Assembly: GCA_001466705.2 (NCBI GenBank)
Contig: LATX02000078.1
Span: forward strand, 992,001 to 1,056,000
Direction of reading: 5' to 3'
Origin: Moniliophthora roreri
Taxonomy: Eukaryota > Basidiomycota > Agaricomycetes > Agaricales > Marasmiaceae
DNA length: 64,000 nucleotides
The translations under genes and the position numbers were made by a program. Positions 22,980-34,030 of the stretch are shown one piece after another; positions within the stretch are counted from its first letter, which is position 1, and every line of letters begins with the position of its first letter. The notes under the pieces are model-generated. The model had not been told where the DNA came from, made no database searches, and saw only the letters and a list, made by a program, of their open reading frames with translations.

Positions 22980-24660
22980 GGACAGTGGACAGCCTAGTAT
23001 GTGGATGAAGTCAAGGCCTCGGATGGGTTCATTCACCAGGGCCATACCATGGCGCCCTTCCACAACTATCGTCATCGTCATCTATCACCCGTTCTCGGAG
23101 ATCATTCGGTATGCCAGCACCCTCCCCTCTGGAACCGTCTTCACTCTCTCCCCAAATGATACGGCCGCAACGCTCTTCACAAGCTCGATGGCGGTCAAAA
23201 GGTCGACGATCGTTTGTATCCCGGGGGTGCGCCTCGCGAGACATTTTCGTGCCAGTCACACCCTTATCCATTCCTCTCGACCATCGACTTGTTCTATCAA
23301 ATCACCCGTTCACCAGACGGCCTCACAACTTTCGGAGGATCTATGCATTATATGGCGCTGGAAGCTGGGCATTGTTCTCCTGAAGGCCCTTTGGGAACCG
23401 ACCGCTCGTCACCCAGATTTTTCTGTCGTTGGAGAGGGCCGGGTGGTCTGGCTATCGCGATGCCGAAGACGATGCTGCTGGTTCCCGATGATAGCTAACT
23501 ACGTACACGGAAATGTAGACTACGCGCCGGAAGCTCATGCCAAACACTGCCAAACAGGCCTGGAACCTCCGCTCCGTGCCCCGGTCCCCCTACTACAGCG
23601 TTAACAAATGAGTGACGCTCACAGCGGCCTATCAGCACAAATAATACAGTACAAAAAGTCCATCTTTTGCCAATATCCATCCAGCTATCGAAGAGACCTA
23701 CCTGAACATGCCGATTATCCTCGAATCGAATGGTCACGCCACGTTCCATCTAGCTACCTCGCTATACCTTGTCGCCCCATGCGTACCGAACCTCCACATT
23801 CACAATCCATACTAGAGACTATCAGCGAACGTCACTCACGACTTTCTCACCGCGCCTGACGGTCTTCTGGCATCACAGCAGAAGCTACTGTGAGATCTAT
23901 TCCTTTGGATTCACCCACGATATCTTTCCCACTGCGAGATCGTAGAACTATTTGGACCCAGCGGGTGACTTGACGCCATTGATGGAGCTTCTGGTTCACA
24001 TTCAAGCTCGCTGTGCAGGACTGTATGTCGGATGCTCCAGATAGCGATTCAGTTACTCCGAGATTACTTTCGTTACCAAAGACCTCTTCGTGTACGACAC
24101 TACGCATTTGTCTATGTGGGTGTTTGTACCTAAGGTCCCTTCTCGAGGATTTTGAGGTGTCCAGAGTGTAGGGGACGTTATATGGCGGGCAGTGGATGAT
24201 AGGGAGATTTGGTACGTCCCGCATACTATCCTTCTTCAAACTTGGAAGATAATCATGTCATCTTCAGGTTATAGTACTTGCAAATCTGGTCCAACGAACA
24301 TGAAGCTCTCTTCCTACCCTTCATCTACTGTCATTCATGCCTGCACCAACGGTCTTCGGCAGGCGTACCACGTACTTCTGTGGGTATTCCGAACGTCGGA
24401 TCATGTTTACTTTTGACGTGTCCGATGTGCTACTTGGGCTCATTGTGCTATGCACGGAACATGATCGAAGCTTTCGATGCAGAGCCACCTTTTGCTGTGG
24501 ATGGGCTCATAAACACAACTCAACGCTCCCATCTACTCTCAACATTAGCACACCTCAATATCTTGCGAGGGGACGATCAGCTACCAGTGCTGAAGCAGGT
24601 CCTGCATACACCAATTCTGGGGTTCTGGGCTGATTAAGCTCTCATCCAGAAGATGAAGCG
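22980..24660 (+). pseudogene. Decayed copy B of the unrecognised multicopy gene
   Basis: This is the longest copy of the family. Matches to copy A span about 23240-24650, and matches to copy C span about 23110-23980. Frames are interrupted, but a 119-codon frame at 24278-24637 preserves HLNILRGDDQLPVLKQ and a HTPIL motif shared with copy A. Between 23850 and 24250 copies A and B share landmarks such as CCTTCTCGAGG and TTATAGTACTTGCAAATC. The family is not recognised, and no catalytic motif could be assigned. Confidence 0.6.
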
Positions 24661-25243
24661 AATCTTCTTCTCTACCATGAGGCCGTGCCTGGAATCTTCA
24701 AGTCATGCCTTGCGGAGGGTTATGAAACTTCCTCTGAATACGCCGACACACTCATATCCTGCCTCGCCATGACGTTTTGCCGAGCGTCTATCTCATCAAC
24801 ACCAGGCGGTTCGATTCCCATGTTTCGGCATCAGGAGGCATGAGGTGATGGAACATTCAAAGAGAAGATTGCATAGAATGCAGATTTTGGTTCCTCGCTT
24901 TTGGAACCGAATTTACTCGCTCCTCTCCCTCTTCTCATTCCAACAACACCGGCTTAGCGGCTACACCGTCACCTCAAATGATCGTGGATCAAATATACTC
25001 ACTGCTCTCCCTTCTCTTATTTCGGATAGGGCTTGCCGCTGCCCTCCGTTGTCTGACCACGTTTACAAGCACTTCGAGTTCAAAACCGTACATGACGGTA
25101 TTGGACGGAATGATCTACGCCTAAGCAGAGATGATAATTCAGGGTGAGGACAAATGGTTACTTGCACAGACGGTGCTGCGAGCTTAGTTATAGAAGAACA
25201 TTTTGAGTGCTGGAACTAATGTAGTATATGTTATGGCACGCAT
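24661..25243. other. Spacer, no supported gene
   Basis: An open frame at 24845-25147 has a few hydrophobic residues and no recognisable family. Nothing else is seen. Confidence 0.4.
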
Positions 25244-25735
25244 CTATTGGTTTGGGGAGAGGACCGTGTCACGAGCAAGAAATCCGAATCTCTTGATGGG
25301 GGAAAACTGACATGGAAGGACGGAGAATCCTTCGACATCCTGCATATGAGAGGTGTAGTCAGCATAAGTTCAAGTGGTACAAAGACGTACCTGCCTCAAG
25401 AATAAGGCAGCGGCGGTGAATGGTACTTTTATGAAAGAACTTCGGTCACATTGTGACTTTTCCGTTGGTAAGTATGCGGGTGTTTGATAGTGTTTGGCTA
25501 ATACCGAACGCTTTCTCCGCAACCTTCATCATCATGACGCTTGGGTTCGATGTTCTCGATGTTCGGGTGCGTAAACTGCTCATACTGCCAGTGCGTGTCA
25601 CCCACGACCACATTAGATTCCTTCGTGTCGAATCCTAGTTGTTGAGGCACAATACTGCCATGCTGCCTATTCGAATGGACTCTCGAGGAGCCCGACCCAG
25701 ATTTGTGAGTCTTGAGAAGATGGAGTTACATATCT
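25244..25735 (-). CDS. Hypothetical protein, C-terminal exons
   Basis: Minus-strand pieces join in frame across two apparent introns. A hydrophilic exon (about 25735-25530, containing NVVVGDTHWQYEQF and NIENIEPKRH) is followed by one ending in AAALFLRQ at about 25390. After an intron with GTACGT donor and CAG acceptor comes a last exon reading DVEGFSVLPCQFSPIKRFGF and stopping at 25244. The clean splice signals and low stop count suggest a real or only recently decayed gene. The N-terminal part was not found. The family is not recognised, and the first intron boundary is uncertain. Confidence 0.35.
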
Positions 25736-27467
25736 AGTGATTGGCGCCGGTCAATTGGGTCAATGAAGTAAAACGGCTCATAGAGCTCTTCAGCTAGCGA
25801 AACTGAAGCGAGAGTTCTTACGGTATGAATCGTTCGCTACAGTGAATTCCGGTATGCTGATCAAGTGAATCTACCTTGCTAATACCAATGCTGTATACAT
25901 TCTATTCAAATTCTTCTCGGCTCTAGAGGCAGCCAGCACCCCGATCACTCTTTCGTTCACTCAGCACCGTGTTGCCCCAAAACCTTGAACGAACCAACTA
26001 AGTCACCTGCTGATTTACTCTAGCCGCTCTTGACTGACGCCAATCAAAATAGACTCTCTCGCGTCTCGTCCTTGTTTGCGGGGGTACAATGTATTTTAGT
26101 TAATGACTTGTAGCGTTATTCAAGCTAGACTTCAAAAGATCCAACTTAGAGATCCAGAAAGGTAATTCCAAAAACAGCTGCTGGAATTAAATGTCCACTT
26201 TCCTGGTGTATGACGTGATGGATGCCAGAAAAATGCGCAGCTTTTGTCATTCGATAACCAATTGGATACGTGCGTCGCCTCCCCTTCTGCTAGAGTTCTC
26301 GCTGAAAATTTGTCGCTTGCAGAATTCTGGACTGGAGCCACTCTTTCCCTTTAGGATTTGTGTAACGGAATTTCTCCTGAGGTTGCAATTCATCTTTATC
26401 CTTCCTGATGATAGCGAGGATCACATGTTCAGTGGTTCTCCGAGCGTAAAAATAGGACACCATTAGACAGGAACTCTTGGTGTGATACACTCATTACACT
26501 ACATGTTCGTTATCATTGCCTCTTAGGCTGAGGGTTTCTCTTACGTGGATGACCGGTACATGATTCCCCCGACTTTGTGACTTCATTCATGGCTGATGCC
26601 TCCCATCCAGAAACTCCAACTTCCAGGAATATACATGGTCTAAACACACTATAGCCATCAGAGGCGGATCGCATGTTCATTCTGTCCACCCCAATTATGG
26701 AGCCATTGCTCTCCGCAAGCCCATGCGTGCGTGTGACGGAGCATTCCTAAAGTATGAAAGCTTCTGCAAAGGCATGCAAGGACAAATTAACATAGCTTTG
26801 GGTTTGAACCTCAAACGTAATTCTCAGCGAATCTAACTCACTGCTACTGATGGAATATCTATCCCCTTCATCTACACGTTTATTCGTTCAACGCTTACTC
26901 ATCTTCATTTAGTCGAAGGACCCACTTAATTGTCCATATCGTCATTGGCTGTCAAATTGCGGGGATTGCGAGAGCCGAAGAGTCGTCCGCATTGGAGGTA
27001 CGCACATCTATCTCGCTCCTTGCTCCAACGCCGCACAACAGGCGTGTCCTTCTACATCGTATGGATCATTTTCGGGCGGTACTCCCGACAGTGATGTTTC
27101 TGTAGATTTGAACAGCATTCCCTTGTGGTCATCACTGCGAGTAATTCACATTCTCGTCCTCGCCAGTAGCCTCTTTTAGCGCATGTACGCTCAAATGCTT
27201 TGGAAGAATCTCGTTAGGTGATCAAAAGCATTGCATTTCCGTGCTCAAAGTCCTCATACAAAACATTTGGTTGAATCTATGTCCTGACTCCAGTTTCGTC
27301 ATAAACGTAACGTCTGACAGCGTCAATGCACTGTCTTCCTGCATGGAAGTCAACAATGATACGTATGAAATGCACGCGTGCTCGTCCTCACTTTCACAAT
27401 TCGGTTACTGGTGACCGTGCTGAACTAACCATCCAGAGTCCACCGCCGTGAAGTCCCAAAACAAATG
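25736..27467. other. Long spacer before deuterolysin gene
   Basis: Open frames at 26132-26490 overlap on both strands and are not supported by similarity or splice signals. No repeats from the other families were seen. The last few hundred bases form the deuterolysin promoter region. Confidence 0.4.
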
Positions 27468-27475
27468 TATAAAAG
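27468..27475 (+). promoter_or_regulatory. TATA box of deuterolysin gene
   Basis: TATAAAAG lies about 65 bp before the ATG at 27540, which is the usual spacing in strongly expressed fungal genes. Confidence 0.6.
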
Positions 27476-28352
27476 CCATGGATAGGACACTCCAAAGACT
27501 CACAGGACTCATCCAAAGCCTCTTCTCGCAATCTCAAACATGTTCCGCTCTGCTTTTGTTGCTCTCGTTCTCGCCAGCAGCGTTTTCGCCGGCCCCATGA
27601 AGAGGTCCAGTGGTCTCACTGTAGACGTTGCTGGACCTTCCGGTGCTGTCAGTGACGTTAACCAACTCAAGTTCAAAGCAACTGTCAAGAACACTGGTTC
27701 GGACGACGTCAAGATCTTGAAGTACGGCACTGTTCTCGATGGTGGCCTGCCTACTCGTTCGTTCTCGGTTACGAAAGATGGCAAAGATGTTTCTTTCACC
27801 GGCGTAAAGGTCAGTTACCAAATTCAACACTTCATATTTAACATGCGCTAAACTGTGGATTCTCAGCTGCAAGTTTCTCTCGACAAGCCGAATGACTCTT
27901 TCTTTGTCTCCATTCCCGCAGGGCAGAGCGTCACCGTTGAGCACGACGGTAAGTTTACCAATCTGACGACACCTGTCAGTGACGCTGATGAATTTCAATA
28001 GTTGCTGATCTCTTTGACTTTGCATCTGCCGGGACTGGAACTTTCCGCTTTGAACCTGTGGCATCGTTCCATGTTGCCACTGGCTCTAATGAGAAGCCTG
28101 GCCAATTTGAACGGGTTCAAGTCTCTTCCAATGCCGTCGAAGTCAATGTTACCGACCAACTCAAGAAGCGCGAGATGGTCAAGCGTGCCAGAGACACCTG
28201 TCAAGTCCCTGCAAAGAGGGACTTCATTGATGCTGCGTACGTGCTTCCTTGTTACAACAAAATGTTGTGTGTTCACATTTCACCTGAAGCTACGTCGAAG
28301 GACAGGCCTTGGCCGCAAATGCAGTAACATACATCGGGGATAATGGGGCAGA

Positions 28353-28360
28353 CCCCCTGT
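28353..28360. repeat. Target-site duplication, left
   Basis: CCCCCTGT immediately left of the insertion. It is identical to 31421-31428. Confidence 0.9.
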
Positions 28361-28422
28361 CAGCATACCATGTAGTACTTTATTCATTCTCCCCAGCTTT
28401 GCAACCCCGACACATTATAATG
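28361..28422 (+). repeat. Left terminal inverted repeat
   Basis: Runs from CAGCATACCATGTAG to CACATTATAATG and pairs with 31360-31420. Confidence 0.85.
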
Positions 28423-28729
28423 TTCCCGCTATCTTGTAAGGCCTTGATGAATGATAATTGTTCCTGTCCTTTTTGCAAGCATACCTTGGAACGAACAATA
28501 ATTCGCCCTGGGTGCGAATAATAAGTGGGAGACCAGGAAACGTCAGCAATGCCAAATTCGGCAGTTACGCGTTATGACACATGGACATTTTCCACGGTTG
28601 GATGCTTGCTTCCTCCTTTCACGTCCCTTCCTGTCATGTAGTGTTGTACGGTACGTATCCTTGTTATCTCAATGTCTCCTGCAATCTGTACTTACACTTT
28701 ATCATAGCACCACCAAATTCTACCCCTAC

Positions 28730-29085
28730 GTCGCATTATCATTCGTCCAGTAGCGCCCAGCGGTCTCATTATCATTATTCTCTACACCGTGGCGTGTACC
28801 ATTTATAATTCATAGATACTTGCACTCATTTTTATTCTCTCCCTAACCCCTTACCATATACAGCCACTCATGCACCACGTCTCTAGCCCTGCTGGCTCAA
28901 GAGTGACTACGGCAATGTGAAATTTGTTCATTATGGATGCTATTGACCAGCATTGCATTATTATTCAGTATCATCTGACCTCTTCTCGTATCCAGTGCCC
29001 CACCGCATCATTTGAACCCGAACCTTCACGTCAATTGGTGCGCCTTATTATCATTCTCCTGCACATTGCCTCATTATAATTTACA
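28730..29085 (+). repeat. Subterminal motif cluster, left
   Basis: Copies of CATTATCATT or close variants at about 28734, 28766, 29045 and 29072. They mirror the right-hand cluster. In hAT elements such arrays are commonly transposase binding sites. Confidence 0.6.
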
Positions 29086-29435
29086 CCTTTCAGATGTCTC
29101 GGCTGCCTCCGTGAACCTTAACTCTCTTCGGGCTGTACAGTTCTCGGAATCACCCAAGCATATATTTCAACCAACTCGTGGGGCCCCCGAAGCACCATCC
29201 TTGACATTTCTCCCATCCCACCGCAGGAGGGTAGTCAGTACCATCACTTGGGCAGACAGCGAGGAGGTAACAATGTTGATTGGAAGGTGCGTCTCATATC
29301 GTTTTTTGCGTGCCCATTGAACTGACAAATTGGTTGTTATCTAATGTAGTACCGATCCTGCTGAAACATGAGGCATCGAAGACATGTATACCCATCGTAC
29401 AAATATTATCCCTTGCTCTTGCTATGCTTCGCATT

Positions 29436-29822
29436 CTACCTATCACTACTCAATATAACATATCCTATTTCCATTGTAGAAAATGACATACCTGGTTTAT
29501 AACGTATGTTCTTGAGCCCTCGGAACTTCCGTTCTCGTGGTTTACACTTTTTTGGGTATGGAAATATTCCCCTGAAGCCTTCAGGCAATACAAGCAACAT
29601 TGAATGACTCTCAGCTGCAGTTTGGTTTCTCAGCGGAGGTCGATAAGCGTCGCATGTGCATATCTCATTAGTGTTGTCAAATTTGGAAATATTAATTGCC
29701 TTTTTTGGTTGGCTCTTACCCGTTATGGTAAGAATGCTTGGGGAGACTGGCTGTAGTTTCAGATATCCTGCGCGTGTGCGCGAACGTCCACGGGCTACAG
29801 GTATGGATTGAACAACTTCCAA
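29436..29822 (-). other. Open frame inside the transposon, unrecognised
   Basis: A 128-codon minus-strand frame, basic and without recognisable domains. It lacks the motifs expected of a hAT transposase. It may be chance or part of captured host sequence. Confidence 0.2.
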
Positions 29823-30270
29823 TGCTTTTTGACATGATATTCAGTTGACTCTGTTGCTAGCGTGGGAGGGGATAACTTTGCAGCTATTGAGACGTACAAA
29901 TTGTAAGTAAAGTGCGAATGAAAGCCTTTCTGAGCTTGCGTGCCGCTTGACGTTTTCATTTGAGGATCTAATAGCACCAGGAGCACTCAGTTGGTCCTCT
30001 TTTATGTTCCGACTCGAATGGTAATGTTTGCTAAGTCTGCAAATGGTGTGGTGGATATGTACGAGGAAAGTTCCTCCCGAAAACTAATTCCGATGAGCCG
30101 GACGTAGTTCAATCCCGAGCGTTTATTCAGCGCTTGTGGAATTTGTACCCCATTCTTGTCTCGAGAGTGGCCTTCCCCAAACAATTCAGGAATCCTTGAT
30201 GAACGTTACATAGAAGGTAGATAGGCGCTGTACAGGATGAAGACTAATCAGTAAATCACCTCACGAAGGC

Positions 30271-30925
30271 TCAGGAATGGTCGTTTTTGTAGTCCTGTCG
30301 AGGGTTCACAGCGAGCATGTGGAAGTGGAATGATGGGAGAAGTGTATATTGGATATATATGTACAAGGTGGGTTCTCTACACAGCATGGGTGGTACCAGG
30401 GAGAAAGACCTGTCATCATTGGTATTGGGGCAAACGACAGTGTGAATTCCAAAGGACGAGCAGAGCCACCATGGATGCGACTGAATACCTGATGCAGATT
30501 CGATTCTCAATGACTGAAAATAAAAGTAACCAGTCAGTTTATTAAATATATGGATAAAGTAGAGCACACACACCTTTAATCCCTTCAAAATACCCAACTC
30601 TTAGCGCAATTGCATCCAAGGCCCGAATATTGAGTGTCAATCGTCCATGTTGGGCTGGTCGCTGCGAGATGTAAGGCTGGGCTTCGAGATATGTTCCCGG
30701 TCATTGCCGAGTACTATACAGCTGAAAATCTTCAAGGTTCAAGCCACCGGCAACGACCGAAAACAGTGCACCGGAAGCAGCCAAGGCATAGAAACACTGA
30801 TAATGAGACTGGATCTGTAAAATAGTGAATAACACGTACCTTAGACTCCAAGAAATGAAGTTCGATGCAACATAGGATGCAGGCGATGAAATAAGGAAGT
30901 TTCGCTTGTGATTGCTGGCTGTCAA
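30271..30925 (-). pseudogene. Possible captured membrane-protein gene fragment
   Basis: Exon-like pieces with plausible splice sites occur on the minus strand: 30925 onward (MTASNHKRNFLISS and then FYALAASGALFSVVAGG) and about 30480 (IRYSVASMVALLVLW). The hydrophobic pattern suggests a multi-pass membrane protein, but no complete product can be drawn and frames do not all connect. Held loosely as a captured fragment. Confidence 0.25.
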
Positions 30926-30964
30926 GGGCTATTCATAGATGAGCGCTGGGGTTGTATTAACCGG

Positions 30965-31320
30965 GGTCAAATGATAATGAGTCCGGTATCCGGAGTAGGG
31001 GAGCTGAGTACCAATGATAATGAGCCTAGGTCAAACAGAATGATAAATCGTACGTGCCTAGGAACCGAAGAAACATCAAAGATCGAATAATAATTTGCAC
31101 ACTGAGGGTGAATGATAATGAGACGGAATCTACCAAAACTGGCAATCAGGACGTGCCCACCCTGATAATTATGCACACTTACCAATGAACAGCAGTGGGG
31201 CCATAGGGGTGTGATCATGATTAGACAGTGTACTAGAGATACCAATAAATAGATCAGCGAACAAATGGGAGGATAGAGGACAATGCTGTACATGGGAGAA
31301 GGGAAGGAGAATAATAAAGG
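30965..31320 (-). repeat. Subterminal motif cluster, right
   Basis: AATGATAATGAG or variants at about 30970, 31012, 31040, 31086, 31111 and 31309, inverted relative to the left cluster. Confidence 0.65.
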
Positions 31321-31359
31321 TACCCTGACACGGCAATGATGTGCGGTGGTTAGGGTGCG

Positions 31360-31420
31360 CATTATAACGTGTCGGGGTTGCAAAGCTGGGGCGAATTATA
31401 TAAAATCTACATGGACTGCT
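31360..31420 (-). repeat. Right terminal inverted repeat
   Basis: CATTATAACGTGTCGGGG at the inner edge through CTACATGGACTGCT at the outer edge. It is the reverse complement of the left end with scattered mismatches. Confidence 0.85.
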
Positions 31421-31428
31421 CCCCCTGT
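31421..31428. repeat. Target-site duplication, right
   Basis: CCCCCTGT, identical to 28353-28360. Confidence 0.9.
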
Positions 31429-32067
31429 TCACCTCGTACTTCAAGGACAACGATCCTGCGGCCGTCCAAGGGAAATTCGATGCTGTTGCCAATGAGAATG
31501 ACCCTCAAAGAACGTAGGTGGCAACTCAATAGATTCTTTTCAACATGCTGATCAGTCAATTCTAGTTTGGACTGCACGGACCCCTTCAACGTCTGTGACG
31601 GCAATGTAATTGCTTACACTGTTATTGCCACCACTAACGTAGGGTTCACTCACTATTTATGAATTTTGTTTCCCACACTGATTGTATCTCGTTCCTTAGA
31701 TTTACTTCTGTGATATCTTCTTCGACGAGGTGCCTCTGGAACAGCTTTGTACCGGCCAAACCAGCGTTAGTGCAAGGAATGTCTATGCCGGAACCGTCCT
31801 CCACGAGGTTTGTACATTTGTAAATCGACACGTACAATTCTAAAATTGTCCCTTGACAGCTCACTCACGCCGTTGCGTCGACTGATGATGTCACCTATGG
31901 ATGCGAGAATGACCAGAACCTTGATGCTCCTAACCAACTCGTCAATGCAGATAGCTACAATGTAAGCTTGCTGTAAGACAAGTATTAGTATAACGGGCGC
32001 TGATGATATTTTCATCTAGTGTTTCGCCACCCAGGCCTGGCAGGACACCCAGTGCTATAATGCATAG

Positions 32068-32440
32068 GTATCGAGCGAAAGGATGCTAACTGGTCACAAT
32101 TTGCTATCTTTTTCATGACTGTACACATTTGTTGTAACGTGGCTGTAAATTCGTAAAGAAATATATGTAAAAGTGTTCTCAAGAAAAACACCAATAGGCC
32201 CATAAGAGTATGAGATTGAGAATGAGAGTTTTTCGCAAGAACCAAAGCTTGAATGAGCATAGTGTGGAGGTACCCCTAGCACAAGAAACCGAATCGCCAT
32301 AATACGAATGCCGGAAATAAAGAGCAGCCATTGTCGCTTTTACCGGTGATTGTACTGTGATGATGGTGTCAGAGACGAAGGGCTTGAAGAGGCGAAGAAA
32401 AGGGCATACGAGACATCGAGATAATCTAGACACACCAATG
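32068..32440. other. Deuterolysin 3-prime flank
   Basis: No separate gene is supported. Minus-strand frames at 32012-32481 may be the 3-prime part of the small gene whose ORF starts at 32617. Confidence 0.35.
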
Positions 32441-32617
32441 CTACAGTATCCAGCTAGCGCTTGCAGTGAAATTGTTGACACATAGTGATTTGGGGAGGTG
32501 GCGAAGAGGTGTATGATTCAGATCAATCACATCGGCGTTGAACGCCAGGGGGACTCGAATGATCTCAGTAAGATCCTTGGATTCTGACTTTGGTGGAGGT
32601 GTAGAGGGACCGAACAT
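32441..32617 (-). CDS. Small hypothetical protein, paralogue of 46248-46604
   Basis: Starts at an ATG (32617) and reads 58 codons to a TAG. It shares the motif KSESKDLTEI with KSEPKDLTEI in the minus-strand frame at 46248-46604. Both lie just left of a copy of repeat D. A short intron near 32450 could extend it. No function is known, and it may be a gene fragment. Confidence 0.35.
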   Translation of the reverse strand: MFGPSTPPPKSESKDLTEIIRVPLAFNADVIDLNHTPLRHLPKSLCVNNFTASASWIL

Positions 32618-32674
32618 CGTTCGGAGAACTGAGGTACGAATATCAAGGTTTAGATGAGAAAGTCGAACGGATCA

Positions 32675-32790
32675 AACTTTAAAGTCCGAAAGCAAGCCCG
32701 AGTCCATACGCGAGGGCGTCATGCACCTTTCTGAATCCATGCTTTCGCTATCACCTACTCCTGGCCTCGACATCTTTTGCTTTCAGTATA
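32675..32790 (+). repeat. Dispersed repeat D, copy 2 (partial)
   Basis: Weak match to 36945-37265 and 22106-22375. The shared parts are the GAAAGCAAGCCC region and the later CCTACTC..CGACATCTTTT region. Confidence 0.5.
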
Positions 32791-34030
32791 CCAGCACCAT
32801 CTTCTTGAAACCATTCTCAATCTCTCCCGAAATGACCTAGCAGTCTGCTTTGCAAACACGGCTCACAAACCTCGATGCAGTCAAAAAAGTCAAGAAACAT
32901 TTGGTTAGTTGTATACCTGGAGGAACCCTTGCTGCAGCCTTTTTCGCTGCAGGAGATGCTGGTTAGAGCATGGGCAGATTTTGCTGATGTAGGTCCAGAG
33001 GAGAGCGAGTTACTCCCATTGCATTTCACTCGATGTTCCGTTCATCCGGAAGCGCCTTGCCGTGATATTTTTGTCACAGTCACACCTGCCTTGTCATTCC
33101 CCTCGATCACCAACTTGTTCTGTCAAACCTCCCGTTCCCAGACTGTCCCACGACTTTCGGAGATGGATCTATGTATCATATGGCGTTGGAATTTGGGTAT
33201 CAATTCCTTGAAATCCTGCGTGGATATTGTTCATTACGATATGGAAACGACATACGAGCGAGATATCTGGCAGGACGAGTTTCTGGATGCATGCGTCGCG
33301 TTTTTGGCTATTCAGGGCGTGGTAGAAGTAGGAGAAGTTGGTTACTGGTGATACAAATCTCGACAGTCGGATGGGGAAACGCTGGCTCAGGTAAGTCTGT
33401 GGCATTCTATAGTAACCTTTTCTTGGCGTTAACAATATATGACACTCGCGGCCCGCTAGTACAAGAAAGGAGCATCTGTTGTCGACAGTTATCAAGCTAT
33501 TGAAGACGCCTACCTGAACACGCCCATTGTCTCGCACCGAACATGCCCTCTACCATCACGTCGCGATCAGTCTGCCGGTCTCGCTACTCCATGGATTCCG
33601 AGCATCCAGATTCACAATTCATACTCTGGATTATCGGCGAACGCCACTTACGCGCTCTCTGACACTCACATTGGCCTTTTACCATCACAGCAGAAGCTAC
33701 TGTGGGACCCTTTTTGCTCACAATATCTTTCTGAGTGCGAGGCTGTCAAACTATTTGGACCCAGCGGGTGATTTGACGTTATTCAAGCTCATTGTGCAGG
33801 GTTGTATGTCGGATGCTTCTAGCGATCTGGACAGCATTGAGCGTCCTCTCATTACCAAGAATCTCGCGCTGTACGGACAGGCTCACGGATACGAGTCACC
33901 ACTCATTTTCTCAATCCACCAATCCTGAAGCAGCTCCTGCAGGGACCAATTCTGGCGTGCCGGGCTGGTTACATTACGACCTTCCCTACATTCTCTTGGA
34001 ACCATTGCTGAGGCTCCTAGCTGGCCAGGT
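32791..34030 (+). pseudogene. Decayed copy C of the unrecognised multicopy gene
   Basis: Similar to copy B from about 32800 to 33800, and in the final portion encodes LKQLLQGPIL, recalling LKQVLHTPIL of copy B. A 158-codon frame at 32875-33351 is the longest piece. In another phase 33500-33770 reads NTPIVSHR and LLPSQQKLLWDPF before a stop. Frame changes and stops break the gene. The family is not recognised. Confidence 0.55.

Larger units (their letters stand above)
28361..31420. mobile_element. hAT-like non-autonomous transposon, 3,060 bp
   Basis: Inserted in an exon of the deuterolysin gene with an 8-bp target duplication (CCCCCTGT), the length typical of the hAT superfamily. The ends 28361-28422 and 31360-31420 are inverted repeats of about 60 bases. 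The inner half (CAGCTTTGCAACCCCGACAC) is almost identical in both, and the outer bases are more diverged. Copies of an AATGATAATGAG-like motif cluster near both ends in opposite orientation. No hAT transposase (DDE/RW motifs, BED zinc finger) was recognised, so mobility would depend on a transposase encoded elsewhere. Possible remnants of a captured gene lie on the minus strand. Confidence 0.8.
27540..32067 (+). pseudogene. Deuterolysin (M35) metalloprotease gene split by a transposon
   Basis: Secreted zinc metalloprotease of the aspzincin type. Exons: 27540-27809, 27867-27948, 28002-28236, 28290-28360, then after the insertion 31429-31513, 31566-31638, 31700-31807, 31860-31961 and 32020-32067. 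Ignoring the 28361-31420 insertion and one target-site copy, the exons total 1,074 nt, a normal-length 357-residue precursor with no stop or shift. A signal peptide (MFRSAFVALVLASSVFAG) and a propeptide ending in a KKRE/KR-rich region are visible. The zinc motif HELTH is split by an intron (residues about 307-311). The third ligand lies in STDDVTYG, where the family's usual first Gly is Ser. Conserved Cys pairs (DTCQV, LDCTDPFNVC, YGCEND, CFATQ) are present. The insertion sits between ADPL and FTSYFKDN. As sequenced, the gene is disrupted unless the insert is removed or spliced. Confidence 0.9.

Noticed and set aside
28361..31420. The insertion in deuterolysin as a giant intron
   Set aside because: The boundaries are an 8-bp direct duplication with inverted ends and not GT-AG, and eight normal short introns are present elsewhere in the gene.
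10484..34030. Assigning the multicopy dead genes to F-box or caspase-like families
   Set aside because: No F-box signature or catalytic His/Cys context could be pointed to, so the resemblance was only impressionistic.
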